Positions 31,606-43,813 are shown, counted from the first letter of the stretch. The stretch is DNA of 64,000 bases from Adiantum capillus-veneris (GCA_014529385.2 CM043958.1:81465525-81529524), one strand, 5' to 3'. Translations and numbers: made by a program. The notes: generated by a model from the sequence alone, not told the origin.

Positions 31606-32646
31606 GTAGGTTGGAAGGCAAATCCTGAGGAAACACATCCTTATATTCATATGACAGTTGCAAGAGATGCTATGTTATATTCTCAGAGATATAATTCTTA
31701 GTGGGTTCATGAGTAGCCATAGAAAAAGAATAAGACCATTAATAAATACATTGTCTAATTAATATTGAAAGAAAAGTTTGACAAAACATAAGCCAACATA
31801 TAACACAAAATAACTTCTTCTATTTCATCATTGTTGTGCAACTATGAAAGTTTCATATCACAAATCAATGGAGATTGAGGCACATTCTTTTCTCCTAAAA
31901 ATAGCACATGTCTTCCAGTTATTCTCATCGATCCTAGTTAAAGAAGGACCTAAACTATGTAACCACTCTCTACTCTACTGAGGACCATGTCAACACGACT
32001 CATGATCATTTTCTTAAAAATCTAGCACATGAGGTGTCCTTGAATGTCCATAGGAAGATTCTTAACCTATGTATCCCACACCTCTTTATCAGGTCCATTC
32101 ATAAGAGAGACTACATATAGCGGTGTGATCTTGGTGTCTATGGCAGGTTAAGCTTTTTAACCAACTTATAATTCAAGAAATTGAAAATGGAACCATCATC
32201 AATCAAGATACACATACATGTGCTCTGAAGAGTGCCACGCATACGTACAAGATCATGAGGTCCAAAAGAATGTTGCCACAAGTAGTAGTCAAGCAACACT
32301 CATGGAGGTATTGCGTATGAGAAACCTCCACCTATGAAGGCTTAAACAAGACATCCAAGTGTAGTAATTGAACCATATTTTAGGCATTGCCTTTTGTCTT
32401 CTTCTTGTCTTTTTTATCTTGGGACGGAAAATCTTTCTTTTCATCTTTTCCGGGACAATTGAAGTAGAGCTTCTCTTTCTTGCCCTTTTTCAAACTCTTT
32501 GTTTGAGAGTGGTCATTTAGGCCCCTTGGATATCTTTGAGGATTCAACTGGTGCGTTGAATGAATTTATTTTCTTACTAGATGCAAATGCTTGTGCAGAT
32601 GTAGATATAGGTGTTTTATTCTTATTTTTTTGCGCATTGTTTATGT
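31606..32646 (-). pseudogene. E5 pre-RT, protease and gag C-terminus, copy B
   Basis: Minus strand. Gag end 32513-32646 (SFNAPVESSKISKGPK), a Cys-containing KLYFNCPGK segment near 32450, retropepsin-like AHVCILIDDGSIFNFLNYKLVKKL (about 32150-32225, in pieces), and a damaged PR-RT linker. Across the E4 insertion the gag frame joins smoothly to 41404 (EAICHAQIHDD, then KQCAKK), so E4 inserted into this gag. Confidence 0.75.
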
Positions 32647-33742
32647 ACAGTGAGGCAAGCTTTTCCATGCATGGGAACCCCCCCATATATCTTTGCCCTT
32701 TTATCAAAACATTTCCTATTATATAAGTTACTTTTGATTTTTCTTCCCTTTTTCACAAAAGTTTTAGCCTTTATTAAATAAATAAGACTTATGCTAATCA
32801 ATCACGATGTAGCATAAATAAGTAAGCTTTCTTTGTTGATATCTCTTTTGACTTTAAATATTAAATATATATATTCTAAATTACATTATATAGTTTAGTA
32901 TTTTCCAATAAATTTTTCATATATATATATTATTCCACCCTACCAAATATTTTATTCACTAGTTTTTATTTTCAAACCTCAACCCCACTTTCAAATTTCA
33001 ATAATACCTCCATCTAGATGATTGCCAATCTTTTCAAAACTCTAGGTCATGTTTTCATACACATGAAAGAGCTCACACTTGAAGGCAAGAGAGAAGTCCA
33101 CTCAAAGGGGACCACCAAAAGACCTTTGCAGCCACAAATAATACATTATTTGGCTGAATTTTTAAGTAGAGAAGAACCTCGAATCTGAAGGAGCGTTCAA
33201 CATGAAAGATGTAGCTCGTGATCTCAACTTTTAGCTCAATTTTTTTCAGAGTTTTTGGAGTTATGAACACGGAGATATGATTTTTGTAGTGGACCCCAGT
33301 TTTCTCGTGTAATGGTGACACAGGCCATCCCCAATTTTCTTCCCTCTAGAATGGCTATGGTTCTACAAGTCTTCAAGCATGATTACAAGAGACAAGGATC
33401 TTTTAATGAGGTCTTGGCAAGTCTAAAGTGATTCTATCACCATTTTTGGAGGATCCATCCTCATCAACAACTATCCACCTTTGACAATCTCTCTTGTAAA
33501 TTTCTTACCTCTCTCTTCTCTCCCTAATAAGCTTATGTCTAGCCAAAGCTAAACTATTGTAAATATCTCCTATCCTCTACATCCTACCCACATTCTCTCA
33601 TCTTCTCTCTCTATTGACTCTGATATTTTAAATAATGAGGAGACAAGATGGGAGCCACAGTCACATGCACCCCATTTTCCTAGTCACCAAAGTGGGACGC
33701 TCACCTCAAATAGAAATATTGCTAAATCCTCCCCTCCTTCCC

Positions 33743-33749
33743 TATATAA
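33743..33749 (+). promoter_or_regulatory. E4 LTR TATA box
   Basis: TATATAA in CCCTATATAAGGAGGCCATGAG, identical in the 3' LTR (40494-40500), with an A-rich tract starting about 25-30 bp downstream. Good context for a plant RNA polymerase II promoter. Confidence 0.65.
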
Positions 33750-34211
33750 GGAGGCCATGAGAGCTCACTTAAAAAAAAAAAAAAAAAAACACACACACAC
33801 CTATCCATACACACTCTTGTGCTACATGCTTGTAGCATGAACCCTAATCGCATAATCACAACACCATTATCATCACCATCACCATGCACAAAAGATGAGC
33901 ACCACACCTCCACACCACTTGTAATTAAGGGTTGAAGGCACAATTTCAAGAAGAAGAAGGGTGGACACACTCATGATATTCCTCGCCATCAACTCCCATC
34001 TCTCCATTATGCCTCCTACGATCTTGTCCCCTTCTCATTTTCCTGCCATACGCTACCTATTGTATTCATCTTTTGCAAGCAATCAACACACTCCATCTTG
34101 GTGCCATACTTTGTGTCGCTTTGGATACATCTCATTGTGAGTATGGTATATGCTTGTTCCTTGCCTTTTTTTTTCTGCTTATGTAAAGGTGTGCGGATTC
34201 GCCACCATACG

Positions 34212-34213
<2 letters not shown>

Positions 34214-34280
<67 letters not shown>

Positions 34281-34282
34281 TC
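34214..34282 (+). repeat. (CT)n in E4 5' LTR
   Basis: About 31 CT units in the transcribed strand, between two copies of GTGTGCGGATTCGCCA. The 3' LTR has the same tract (40980-41039), there preceded by CACACACA. Confidence 0.95.
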
Positions 34283-34637
34283 ATATTCCTATCATCTTGC
34301 TACTTCCATCTTGAGGTGTGCGGATTCGCCAGCTCTTGTATGATAAGTGAGCATACTCGCAAGTTTCCCCTACCTCATTATCTTCCTTACTAACATGCAC
34401 GAGTAGCAAGCCCATTCTCACTCATTCACCACTCCTCTCACCTTATTCTCCGACCACCCCATTCCACATTTGGGCGTGGATCTTGAAATTGTTTTCCATG
34501 GCATGCTTCATTGTGTATATGTATGCGTCCTAGCCGCATATCTTGCTAGGTGGTGCCCCTATTGTGTATCCCCCATGATGAGGCCATTGTGCATAGTCTT
34601 GGTGTAGAGGCCACCGGGTCTATTTTTCACTTCCGCC

Positions 34638-35402
34638 CAGAGGATTCAACCACAAGAACCAATTGAGGATCACCAAGACTTGCTCAATCGAATCACCAAT
34701 CAACTTGAGAATCTCTCAGTCCATTTGATACAACAAGGGCATGCACACAATCGCAACCAAAAGCAAGGAAGAGGACAACGAAGGCAAAACCAAGAATACC
34801 ACTGCTACAATTGTGGGGAGGATGGTCATGGCATGTACTACTGTCCACACCCAAGGAGGCAGAATTTCAACAGAGGAGCAAGGCAAAACCAGGTTTCACC
34901 ACCGAGAGCAAAACCACCACCACCGAGGGCACCACAACAAGCACCACCCATGCAAATCCGACAACCACCCATTCAACCACAACCACCACCACCACCACAA
35001 CCTCTCATTGCACCCTTACCCCCACCACTAGTTGGCAATCAAACAGTAAGCGTCATCAGTCTTGAAGGTAAAGGAAAGGAAAAAGTGGAGGAGGATATCA
35101 AGGGAGTAGCAAAAGGTAAGACCAAGTTTAAAGGAGTAGATGCCATAGGGGTAAAACGCGCTAGGCAAGGTGAATCTTCCCAAAAGGAAGAAAAGATGAA
35201 GACTAAAGGGGAATCTAGCAAAAAGCCGTCCAAGTCACGACGTAAAATTGACATTGTAGATTTCTCTTTGGGTGAATGTTCTAAACCATATGATTTGGTT
35301 CAAGATGTTTCTGTGCAGGGCCCAAAAATCACCTGGCCCCAATTACTCCACCTAGCACCTAGGGTGAGGAGACAATGGACAAAGATGGTTAGCACGAGAT
35401 GA
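34638..35402 (+). pseudogene. E4 gag, C-terminal part
   Basis: Frame open from the LTR junction without an ATG (QRIQPQEPIEDHQDLLNRI). It has a zinc knuckle YNCGEDGHGMYYCP (near 34810-34855; CX2CX4HX4C), a Pro-rich stretch (34910-35030), then basic and Ser/Lys-rich sequence. A single TGA at 35400-35402 separates it from the protease frame at 35460, which is in the same phase. The capsid part is missing, so no particle-forming Gag could be made. Confidence 0.85.
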
Positions 35403-36690
35403 CCAAAGCCAAAGATAGCTAGGGCTATCTCTGGGAGGAATTTAGATGACATACTACCAGTGATGGATGCTTACATCAAAGGGCAGCACATCTCTAATAT
35501 CTACATCGATGGTCGTACACAAATATGCGTCATGAGTGAAAAAATGATGCACCGTTTGGGTTTAGAGGTGAGTCGGCCGGCACCATGCCGAGCCAAAATG
35601 GCAAATAATTTAAAAGTTCAATGTGTTGGTGTCATAAATGCAGTTAGGATAAAGGCATTCAACACCGAGGTAGATGTGGACATCTTTGTCATGCCACACA
35701 AAGGGGAGGGCTATCCTATCATTCTAGGGAGGCCTTGGCTTATGGCTATGAGAGCTAAGCAGGACTGGGACACCGACATAATCCAGATGAAAGATGCAAA
35801 AGGGAGGCCAATACTTTACGACATGAAGAAAGGTCGGAAATGTGACATGGATCTAGAAACCTCTATGGATGAGTTTTCTAGTGGTGACTCTTCAACCACT
35901 TCAGAGGAGGAGTCAACAGTGAGTGAAGAAAGTGACAATAGCATTGAGGTGATGGGGATCATTCTCAAGGACCCTAAGAAGATGGAGCAACCTGATTTCT
36001 CATCATCAAACCAAGGGGAGACACCAGGTATACAACCTCTGGTAGAAGCACGTAAGCTACATCAAATGCTCTCTAGTGAGTTGTGTGGGAAGGAGCGTGA
36101 AGATTATATTTTGATGCTAAGTAATTTTACCACATTGTTCATTGATGAATATGATAAAATCACTGGCATCACAGTAGTTCAACATCACATTAAGATCAAG
36201 GAGGGAAGTAAACCTGTAGTGCAGAAGATCAGGTGGCTAGGAGTAATTCAACAAGACGCCCTGCTCAAAGAGGTGAGGAAATTGCTAGAAGCCGGTTTTA
36301 TCTATCCTATTGAAGACTCAGAGTGGGTTTCTCCAGTGGTAGTCACACCAAAGAAGAATGGTAAGTGGAGGGTTTGTGTTGATTACAAGCCTCTTAATGC
36401 AGCCACAAAGAGGGACCATTTTCCTCTTCCTTTTCAAGACGAAATTCTCAATGAGGTAGCAGGACATGAGCGCTACACGGTATGTGATGGCTACTCAGGC
36501 TACTTCCAAATTAGCATCGCTGAAGAAGATCAAAAGAAGACAACCTTCATCACACCATGGGGATGTTTTGCTTACAGAGTTATGCCTTTTGGTCTCACTA
36601 ATGCTCCAGCCACTTTTCAGCGATATGTAACATTTGTTTTTCAGCCATTCTTTGGAAAATCAATCCGTGTTTTATTGATGACTTTTGTAT
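35403..36690 (+). pseudogene. E4 protease-reverse transcriptase
   Basis: In phase with gag after one TGA. The retropepsin-like part has NIYIDGRTQICVMSEKMM (catalytic Asp kept, the following Gly-Gly or Ser/Thr-Gly changed to Gly-Arg) and YPIILGRPWLMAM. An acidic linker (SSGDSSTTSEEESTVSEE) follows, then RT: VQKIRW, EAGFIYPIEDSEWVSPVVV, KWRVCVDYKPLNAATKRDHFPLP, YTVCDGYSGYFQI (motif A), MPFGLTNAPATFQRY. Near 36660-36680 a one-base shift moves the catalytic FIDD into the frame of the next entry. Confidence 0.9.
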
Positions 36691-37723
36691 CTATAGATCT
36701 TGCTCTCTTCATTTGGAGAAAGTTTATGAAGGTCTAGCTAGGCTACAAGCTTTGGGGGGCCAACTCAATGTGGAGAAATGCCACATTGGTGAAAGCAAGG
36801 TTACTCTTCTTGGCCATGTGATCTTGGCCAATGGCATTGAAGCTGACCCAAGCAAGGTTCAAGCCTTGCTGGCTTTAACCTCTCCCACCACAACAAAGCA
36901 GTTGGTCTCTTTTCTTCAAAAGGTGAGGTATTTGAGTAGGTTCATTCACTTGCTCTCCCAAGTGGTTCTCCCTTTACAACAAGTTACCCATCAAGAGATC
37001 TTCACTTGGAGTGAAGAAAATGAAAAACAATTCAATGAGGTAAAACAAATTCTAGCTTCACTTCCCACCATAGCACCTCCAAAGTGGGACGAGCCATTTT
37101 ATGTAAACCCTAGTGTGGGCAATGACACACTTGGGGCTGTATTGATGCAAAAGGATCCTCAAACTTCGTTCATGCGTCCTATCTACTTCTCTAGTCGAAT
37201 GATGACTCCATCAGAAAAGGGATACACGGCAGTGGAGCACATGGTGCTTGCATTAATGTTTGCTACCACCAAATTTCGCTCTTATTTATTGTCTAGACCA
37301 TTCATAATCTTAACAATGGAAGAAGTATTTCCTTATGTAATGCAGCACATGGATGTTTCTTCTAGGATTTCCAAATGGCTCACAAGGCTGCAAGAGTTTG
37401 ACTACAAAATGCAAGTGGAGAACTCCACAAGGGCCAGTCTAGGAGGTATTCTCACTCATCGCCACTATGAAAAGAAGCTAAAGATAAAGCCAAATGATCA
37501 AGATATTACACCTGTGCTGGAAGTCCCTAAGGTAGAGGAGGCTCACTCTCTTTTCTTTGATGGAGCCTACAAGAGGCAAGTGGACAAAGCTGCAGCAGGC
37601 ATTGTCATCTTGAACGAGCAAGGGGATAAGGTTTTCTCCATCGGGAATCTCTTGGATTCTCACTCTAACAATGAGGCAGAATATGCAGCCTTAACTCTTG
37701 GGTTAGAGTGGTGTGTGACATAG
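36691..37723 (+). pseudogene. E4 RT C-terminus, RNase H and start of second RNase H
   Basis: After the shift: FIDDFCIYRS, HLEKVYEGLARLQALGG, KVTLLGHVI, the connection (FLQKVRYLSRFIHLL) and the retroviral-type RNase H (WDEPFYVNPSVGNDTLGAVL, YTAVEHMVLALMFATTKFRSYL). From about 37540 a second domain begins (HSLFFDGAYKRQVDKAAAGI, SNNEAEYAALTLGLEW) and is cut by a TAG at 37721. Confidence 0.88.
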
Positions 37724-37930
37724 GGCATTCAACGGTTAAATGTATTTGGTGATGCCATGCTTTTAATAAAACAAATACAAGGAACTTGGGCTTGTAAAAA
37801 TCATAGCTTGCTAGGCCATTTGCGCAAAGTCAAGGAACTTTTAGGGAAATTTCAAGTTGTACAATTACATCATGTCCCTCGAGCAAAAAATCAAGAAGCA
37901 GATGCTCTAGCTAGAGAGAAGTTGCAAGAT
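37540..37930 (+). pseudogene. E4 second (archaeal-type) RNase H
   Basis: FFDGAYKRQ..AAAGIVI carries the first catalytic Asp, NNEAEYAAL the Glu, and VFGDAML the next Asp; NQEADALARE completes the domain. This extra RNase H after the ordinary one is characteristic of Tat-lineage plant elements (Ogre/Retand/TatIV-like). One TAG (37721-37723) interrupts it. Confidence 0.85.
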
Positions 37931-38455
37931 GTTTCAGTGGTGGGTGCTATCAAGTTGAAGCTGCCTCTCTTCCAAGGTAGCGATGCTATGCCTGACATCA
38001 TGAGTTTCTTGGTCACAGGAGAGTGTCCTAAGGATCTTACTAAGGGCCAAAAGCAGTGGCTTGTGCGCAAGGCAACAAAATACCGCCTTATCAATGACGG
38101 CCTCTACTGCAAGGGTAAGGATCAAATTCTTAGGCGTGTACCTCTCTCTAGAGAGATCACTGAAATCATTTCAAGTTGCCATGATGGTGTTTGCGGAGGA
38201 CACTTTGCACTTTATATCACTAGTAGAAAGATTCTACAAGCCGGGTTTGTATGGCCTAGTCTACATAGGGATGTGCATCATTGGTGTAAAACATGCAAGG
38301 AATGTCAAAAGACAGGGGATAGGAGGCTCACATATGAGCCACAGACTCCTATAATCTCATATGGACCATTCGAGAAATGGGGAATTGATGCTATTGGGCC
38401 TTTGCCAAGGAGCAATCATGTAAATTTTATATCATCATGGGTGTGGACTACATGA
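37931..38455 (+). pseudogene. E4 integrase N-terminal part
   Basis: Linker with INDGLYCKGKDQILRRV, then the HHCC zinc region (SCHDGVCGGHFALY, HRDVHHWCKTCKECQ) and the start of the IN core (YGPFEKWGIDAIGPLP, first catalytic Asp). A frameshift near 38425-38440 moves the core to the next frame. Confidence 0.88.
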
Positions 38456-39319
38456 CCAGGTGGGCTGAAGCAGTTGCCACCACCTGGATTACAGCTAAGG
38501 AAGTGGCTAAGTTCGTATTTGAAAACATTTTTTGCCGTTTTGGCACTCCTCTTGAAATAATTTCTGACAGGGGACCAGGTTTTAGAGGAGACCTTGTAGG
38601 AGAGCTAATGGAGAAGTTAGGTATCTCATGACGACACTCAACTCCCTACTACCCACAATGCAATGGTTTGGTGGAAAAGGTAAATGGTATGATCTGCAAG
38701 ATCATCACTAAACATGTAAACAATCACAAAAGTGATTGGGACAAGCATCTTATGGCTGCACTTTGGGCTTATCGTACTTCATTTCGCACATCCCTTGGGG
38801 TTCACACCATATCACTTGGTGTTTGGTAAGGAAGCCATTTTACCCATTGAAGTACAATTGGCTAGTCTCAGGGTGCTAGCTGGGCAGGTGGAACGTCCTA
38901 ATGCTCATCTCCACAACCACATTCTTGATCTAGAGAGGCTTCAACTAGACAGAGAAGATGCTATCAACTATTATGCTGCACAGGCAGAGCAACGTCGACT
39001 TACCTTCAACAAGGGACTTAGGGCAAAAGGTCTCAAGAAAGGTATGTTGGTCCTACGGTATGATAACAGGTTTGACACTAGAAAGGATAAAAAGTTTTCA
39101 CCCACATGGGAGGGGCCATTTGTCATTAGAAAGCGCTACGCTAATGGCAGTTACCGATTGATGGATGCAGATGGTAGGCTCCACAAAACACGTGTCAATG
39201 GATGGAGGTTGAAGCAATACTTTTTGAGAAGTGATCAAACACCTATGATGGAAATCCCCGAGGAGGGAGACTCCTCCACCTCAATTGAAGAAGAATCAAG
39301 TACAACGCTAGAGGCATGA
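38437..39319 (+). pseudogene. E4 integrase core and C-terminus
   Basis: GVDYMTRWAEAVATT, EIISDRGPGFRGD (second Asp), a TGA at 38629-38631 (codon after LGIS), then NGLVEKVNG (catalytic Glu). A shift near 38800 leads to FGKEAILPIEVQLASLRV and the C-terminal DNA-binding part (FSPTWEGPFVIRKRYANGSY, NGWRLKQYF), ending with an acidic Ser/Glu tail at 39319. No chromodomain, as expected for Tat. Confidence 0.88.
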
Positions 39320-39330
39320 ATACCTCTAGC

Positions 39331-40527
39331 CTTCGGGGGACGGCTAATGAGGCAAGCTTTTCCATGCATGGGAACCCCCCCATATATCTTTGCCCTTTTA
39401 CCAAAATATTTCCTATTATATAAGTTACTTTTGATTTTTCTTCCCTTGTTCACAAAAGTTTTAGCCTTTATTAAATAAATAAGACTTATGCTAATCAATC
39501 ACGATGTAGCATAAATAAGTAAGCTTTCTTTGTTGATATCTTTTTGACCTTAAATATTAAACATATATATTCTAAATTACATTATATAGTTTAGTATTTT
39601 CTAAATATATATTAAACATATATATTCTAAATTACATTATATAGTTTAGTATTTTCTAATAAATTTTTCATGTATATATATTATTCCACCCTACCAAATA
39701 TTTTATTTACTAGTTTTCATTTTCAAACCTCAACCCCACTTTCAAATTTCAATAATACCTCCATCTAGATGATTGCCAATCTTTTCAAAACTCTAGGTCA
39801 TGTTTTCATACACATGAAGGAGCTCACACTTGAAGGCAAGAGAGAAGTCCACTCAAAGGGGACCACCAAAAGACCTTTGCAGCCACAAATAATACATTAT
39901 TTGGCTGAATTTTTAAGTAGAGAAGAACCTCGAATCTGAAGGAGCGTTCAACATGAAAGATGTAGCTCGTGATCTCAACTTTTAGCTCAATTTTTTTCAG
40001 AGTTTTTGGAGTTATGAACACGGAGATATGATTTTTGTAGTGGACCCCAATTTTCTCGTGTAATGGTGACACAGGCCATCCCCAATTTTCTTCCCTCTAG
40101 AATGGCTATGGTTCTACAAGTCTTCAAGCATGATTACAAGAGACACGGATCTTTTAATGAGATCTTGGCAAGTCTAGAGTGATTCTATCACCATTTTTGG
40201 AGGATCCATCTTCATCAACAACTATCCACCTTTGACAATCTCTCTTGTAAATTTCTTACCTCTCTCTTCTCTCCCTAATAAGCTTATGTCTAGCCAAAGC
40301 TAGACTATTGTAAATATCTCCTATCCTCTACATCCTACCCACATTCTCTCATCTTCTCTCTCTATTGACTCTGGTATTTTAAATAATGAGGAGACAAGAT
40401 GGGAGCCACAGTCACATGCACCCCATTTTCCTAGTCACCAAAGTGGGAAGCTCACCTCAAATAGAAATATTGCTAAATCCTCCCCTCCTTCCCTATATAA
40501 GGAGGCCATGAGAGCTCACTTAAAAAA

Positions 40528-40558
<31 letters not shown>

Positions 40559-40976
40559 CCTATCCATACACACTCTTGTGCTACATGCTTGTAGCATGAA
40601 CCCTAATCGCATAATCACAACACCATTATCATCACCATCACCATGCACAAAAGATGAGCACCACACCTCCACACCACTTGTAATTAAGGGTTGAAGGCAC
40701 AATTTCAAGAAGAAGAAGGGTGGACACACTCATGATATTCCTCGCCATCAACTCCCATCTCTCCATTATGCCTCTTACGATCTTGTCCCCTTCTCATTTT
40801 CCTGCCATACGCTACCTATTGTATTCATCTTTTGCAAGCAATCAACACACTCCATCTTGGTGCCATACTTTGTGTCGCTTTGGATACATCTCATTGTGAG
40901 TATGGTATATGCTTGTTCCTTGCCTTTTTTTTTCTGCTTATGTAAAGGTGTGCGGATTCGCCACCATACGCACACA

Positions 40977-41043
<67 letters not shown>

Positions 41044-41399
41044 TCCTATCATCTTGCTACTTCCATCTTGAGGTGTGCGGATTTGCCAGCTCTTGTATGA
41101 TAAGTGAGCATACTCGCAAGTTTCCCCTACCTCATTATCTTCCTTACTAACATGCACGAGTAGCAAGCCCATTCTCACTCATTCACCACTCCTCTCACCT
41201 TATTCTCCAACCACCCCATTCCACATTTGGGCGTGGATCTTGAAATTGTTTTCCATGGCATGCTTCATTGTGTATATGTATGCGTCCTAGCCGCATATCT
41301 TGCTAGGTGGTGCCCCTATTGTGTATCCCCCATGATGAGGCCATTGTGCATAGTCTTGGTGTAGAGGCCACCGGGTCTATTTTTCACTTCCGCCTTTCA
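39331..41399 (+). repeat. E4 polypurine tract and 3' LTR
   Basis: CTTCGGGGGACGGCTAA precedes the LTR TG at 39348. The LTR matches 32651-34637 almost throughout. It has an extra 55-bp tandem duplication of an AT-rich segment (39556-39610 and 39611-39665). TATA at 40494, A/CA tract 40521-40557, CT microsatellite 40980-41039. The end is set at TTTCA (41399) from the ACAG target duplication. Confidence 0.85.
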
Positions 41400-41403
41400 A
41401 CAG

Positions 41404-42100
41404 TATCATCATGTATTTGTGCATGACAAATAGCTTCAATTAACAACTTTGGGTGATGGGTTTTCACCTTGGCTTGATACTCGGGATCTAACCCACAGAT
41501 AAACCCACACATCCTTGTAATTGGCTATATACTTAGCGAGTGTGAGATTGTCCATCACACACTTATCCTAGGAATGCCAATTTATATTCTGTTAATTATG
41601 TGAAATTAACTCCTTGCGAAATGAGTTTCAGAGGCCACCCAGGTGGTTGGCTCATGGGGTGGCTTGAGACTGATCCACCACTTATAGGCCTTGCCCTTCA
41701 TTTGATAGATTAGTCGCTACCCCTTCTCTTTATCTGGTGTGTACCTTAGCCTGTTGATATCACACCATTTATGTAGCAAAGTATCTACAAAATCTTTGTT
41801 TTGCTGTTGCTCTTTCCCCTTATATACTGGTGGCATCATATTTTTAAGTTTATTGCCAACATCCAGTTGAGAATACCATGTGAATCTAGCCCTTGACACA
41901 AAACTCCCAATCCCCCATGTCCTAGTGCACCTTGTGCCACTATGCTAGCCATAAATTGATTTAATAATGTAGATAATGCTATGCCATTAGCATTTAACAT
42001 TGCAAAATTATTTTTTGGCAAGTTAGAAAGCGATTGAATTCATGCTTATCAACAAACCCAGGCTCACCAGCCATTGCCTCCTCGGATTTCCCCATAGACA
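41404..42100 (-). pseudogene. E5 gag N-terminal and capsid part
   Basis: Minus strand, high to low: GEPGFVDKHEFNRF start region (about 42050), then a gag-like body with FVDTLLHKWCDINRLRYTPDKEKG (41717-41899) and KGKAYKWWISLKPPHEPTTWV (41640-41705), the Retrotrans_gag pattern around the conserved Trp pair. It continues as PKLLIEAICHAQIHDD to 41404 and, across E4, into 32646. Frames are broken by stops. Confidence 0.65.
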
Positions 42101-43236
42101 CGTCTAAAGGATCTTATGTTGCTTGATAATTCGACGATTGATGTTCAAAATCAAAAGTCTACTCAACACATAGATCTTGTGCCATATTGGACGTGTGTAA
42201 ATTGCTAGGAAAAAAAACCCTCTAGTCTAGCTGAATTGACCTTGACAGAGTACATTTGTAGATATGGAACCATCGTAGAATCCACCTTTTGTGGATTTGG
42301 TAGCTAGGATAGCTGCATGCCCACAAGATTTGTCAGTGGTGGATGCAGTAGTCACAATCAAGTTTGTCTTGGTAGAAGTCGATTTGGAGATACCACCAGA
42401 AGCATATAGCAGAACCTGATTGATTCGGATACAATTCAACTGATTATTCACTCATGTGATAATCTTGAGCCCTCACCCAGATGTCTTTGCGACACCTATT
42501 AAACTAGCTGTTTGATACTTTGGTCACTCCAGATCTAATTTATGCAGCTCCAATATCCGCCCCATGAGTGTCATAGGAGGACTCGAGATAGATAGGGAGC
42601 CCTTAGGTTGAGAGGATGATTCACAAGAAACTCTCAGTACTAGGATATGGTAGAACTTGAGTTTAATGCTTACCCATGGTGATTGAGGCACTTTTAGATA
42701 GTGGGCTTCATTTATAGAGTTAGAGCGATGAGCAACGATACAAACATGATCATAGTGAGGGTATGGGAGGCTTTTCAAGTCCTTAAAGTGAACACATCAA
42801 CAATGTTTCCAATTGGATATATGCTATAGTTGGTTCTCAAATCTAATGCAATTTATTAGCTCCAAAGTAGAGGGAAGACCTTCTTTTATACTCACACCAA
42901 CACACACTTAGTGACTTCTAAAGAAAACGATTATCCTATATTTCATTTTCACATTTTTGGACATCCATAACTTAGGTTCCTCTCATATACTACAGCCAGA
43001 ACCAAACTTTGGGTATTTCTACAACCTTATAAAGACCCTTATCAAGTGTCATACAACTTTGCATTTTATAAAATAAATAAGAAGTGATAATTGAAGGGAA
43101 AACTCTATGTTTCAACTAAGTTTTAAATACAATCCCATCTAGTACTTATCAACAACATTGGCATTGTGTTTAAGAGCACAAGTTAAACGAAAGTGGGTGA
43201 TAGCAAAGAGCATATACATGTTACCATATATATGTG
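42101..43236. other. Unresolved region, probably 5' part of E5
   Basis: Between E5 gag and the Copia LTR. Minus-strand frames 42227-42451 and 42524-42778 have no recognised domain. A 5' LTR and primer-binding site for E5 would be expected here on the minus strand, but I could not match one to the 3' LTR at 27487. Confidence 0.4.
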
Positions 43237-43460
43237 GTAGTGATGTGTGTGAACACACTTAGGACCATCGAAGCATTTTTCTCCTCAGTAGGAGTTTTTT
43301 TTTTCCCGTGCATTGTATATATGCCCATCATTCTAGGGCCAACTTATATTTCATTTTGTGCACTAAGAAATATACTCTTTGTTGTGTGCCTTGAGCTTCT
43401 TCATCTTCTCTAAGCTATGTGTGTTTCCCTGCAACCCTATTCCAACAATCGATATTAGAG
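43237..43460 (+). repeat. Copia remnant 5' LTR (approximate) and primer-binding site
   Basis: A short LTR ending CCAACA (43447), followed by ATCGATATTAGAGC, a decayed version of the TGGTATCAGAGC primer-binding site (43449-43461). The start at TGTGTGTGAACACAC is a guess. A TATA-like GTATATATG lies at about 43316. The proportions fit Ty1/copia elements, whose LTRs are short. No 3' LTR is seen. Confidence 0.5.
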
Positions 43461-43813
43461 CAAGTTGCATCCTCCCGGGCATAATTGTCAGCATCGCAAG
43501 CACACGCTTGCTCTCTTTCTTCGATTTGGGTGAGCTTTGGTGAGCATCATTAGGTCAACAAATACTTTGGGCAAGCTTGTAGTACTCGGTCTGCTCAGAA
43601 TTTTGATTCAGACTCACTTCGACCTTCATCTCCACTACAGGCAGTACTGCGCATCCAATTTTATCCTTTTGTGCAAAATTTTTGTTAGTGCAATTTTTTT
43701 GCATAAACAGGTCCCTTATAGTCTTCTTCGGGTTGTGCTAGATAGCATTTGTTAGTATTGCTTTGTTTCTCCTCTTTTTGGGAAGTTTTTATATCAGGTG
43801 CAGACACTCGCCA

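Larger units (their letters stand above)
30498..32646. repeat. E5 rearranged unit B
   Basis: Second tandem copy, starting with the IN scrap (30498-30590) and truncated by the E4 insertion; the minus-strand gag then continues at 41404. The RT catalytic box is better kept than in unit A (FCDD), while about 40 bp around 31915 and some of the 31740 region are deleted relative to A. Confidence 0.88.
32651..34637 (+). repeat. E4 5' LTR
   Basis: Starts TGAGGCAAGCTTTTCCATGC. Homology with the 3' LTR ends at CACTTCCGCC (34637); the last few LTR bases (TTTCA in the 3' copy) are lost with the primer-binding site. It contains a TATA box (33743), an A/CA tract (33771-33800) and a long CT microsatellite (34214-34282). 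The LTR also appears to include the duplicated phrase GGTGTGCGGATTCGCCA on both sides of the CT tract. Confidence 0.88.
32651..41399 (+). mobile_element. E4: Tat-lineage Ty3/gypsy element
   Basis: LTR element of 8.7 kb with about 2-kb LTRs. Probable 4-bp target duplication ACAG (32647-32650 and 41400-41403); a 5-bp version would be TACAG/AACAG with one change. Internal order is gag remnant, PR, RT, RNase H, a second RNase H, IN. The dual RNase H and the PR/RT sequence type identify the Tat clade of plant gypsy elements. The primer-binding site and the gag N-terminus are deleted: the gag frame begins right at the LTR junction (34638). LTR copies are very similar, so the insertion is fairly young. 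Confidence 0.88.

Noticed and set aside
33073-33321. Minus-strand 82-codon frame, repeated at 39824-40072
   Set aside because: Conserved only because both lie in the two E4 LTRs; no domain and no other evidence of coding.
34741-35065. His-rich and Thr-rich frames (HHHHH, TTTTT)
   Set aside because: Shadow frames of the Pro-rich codons of E4 gag (CCACCACCA read out of phase).
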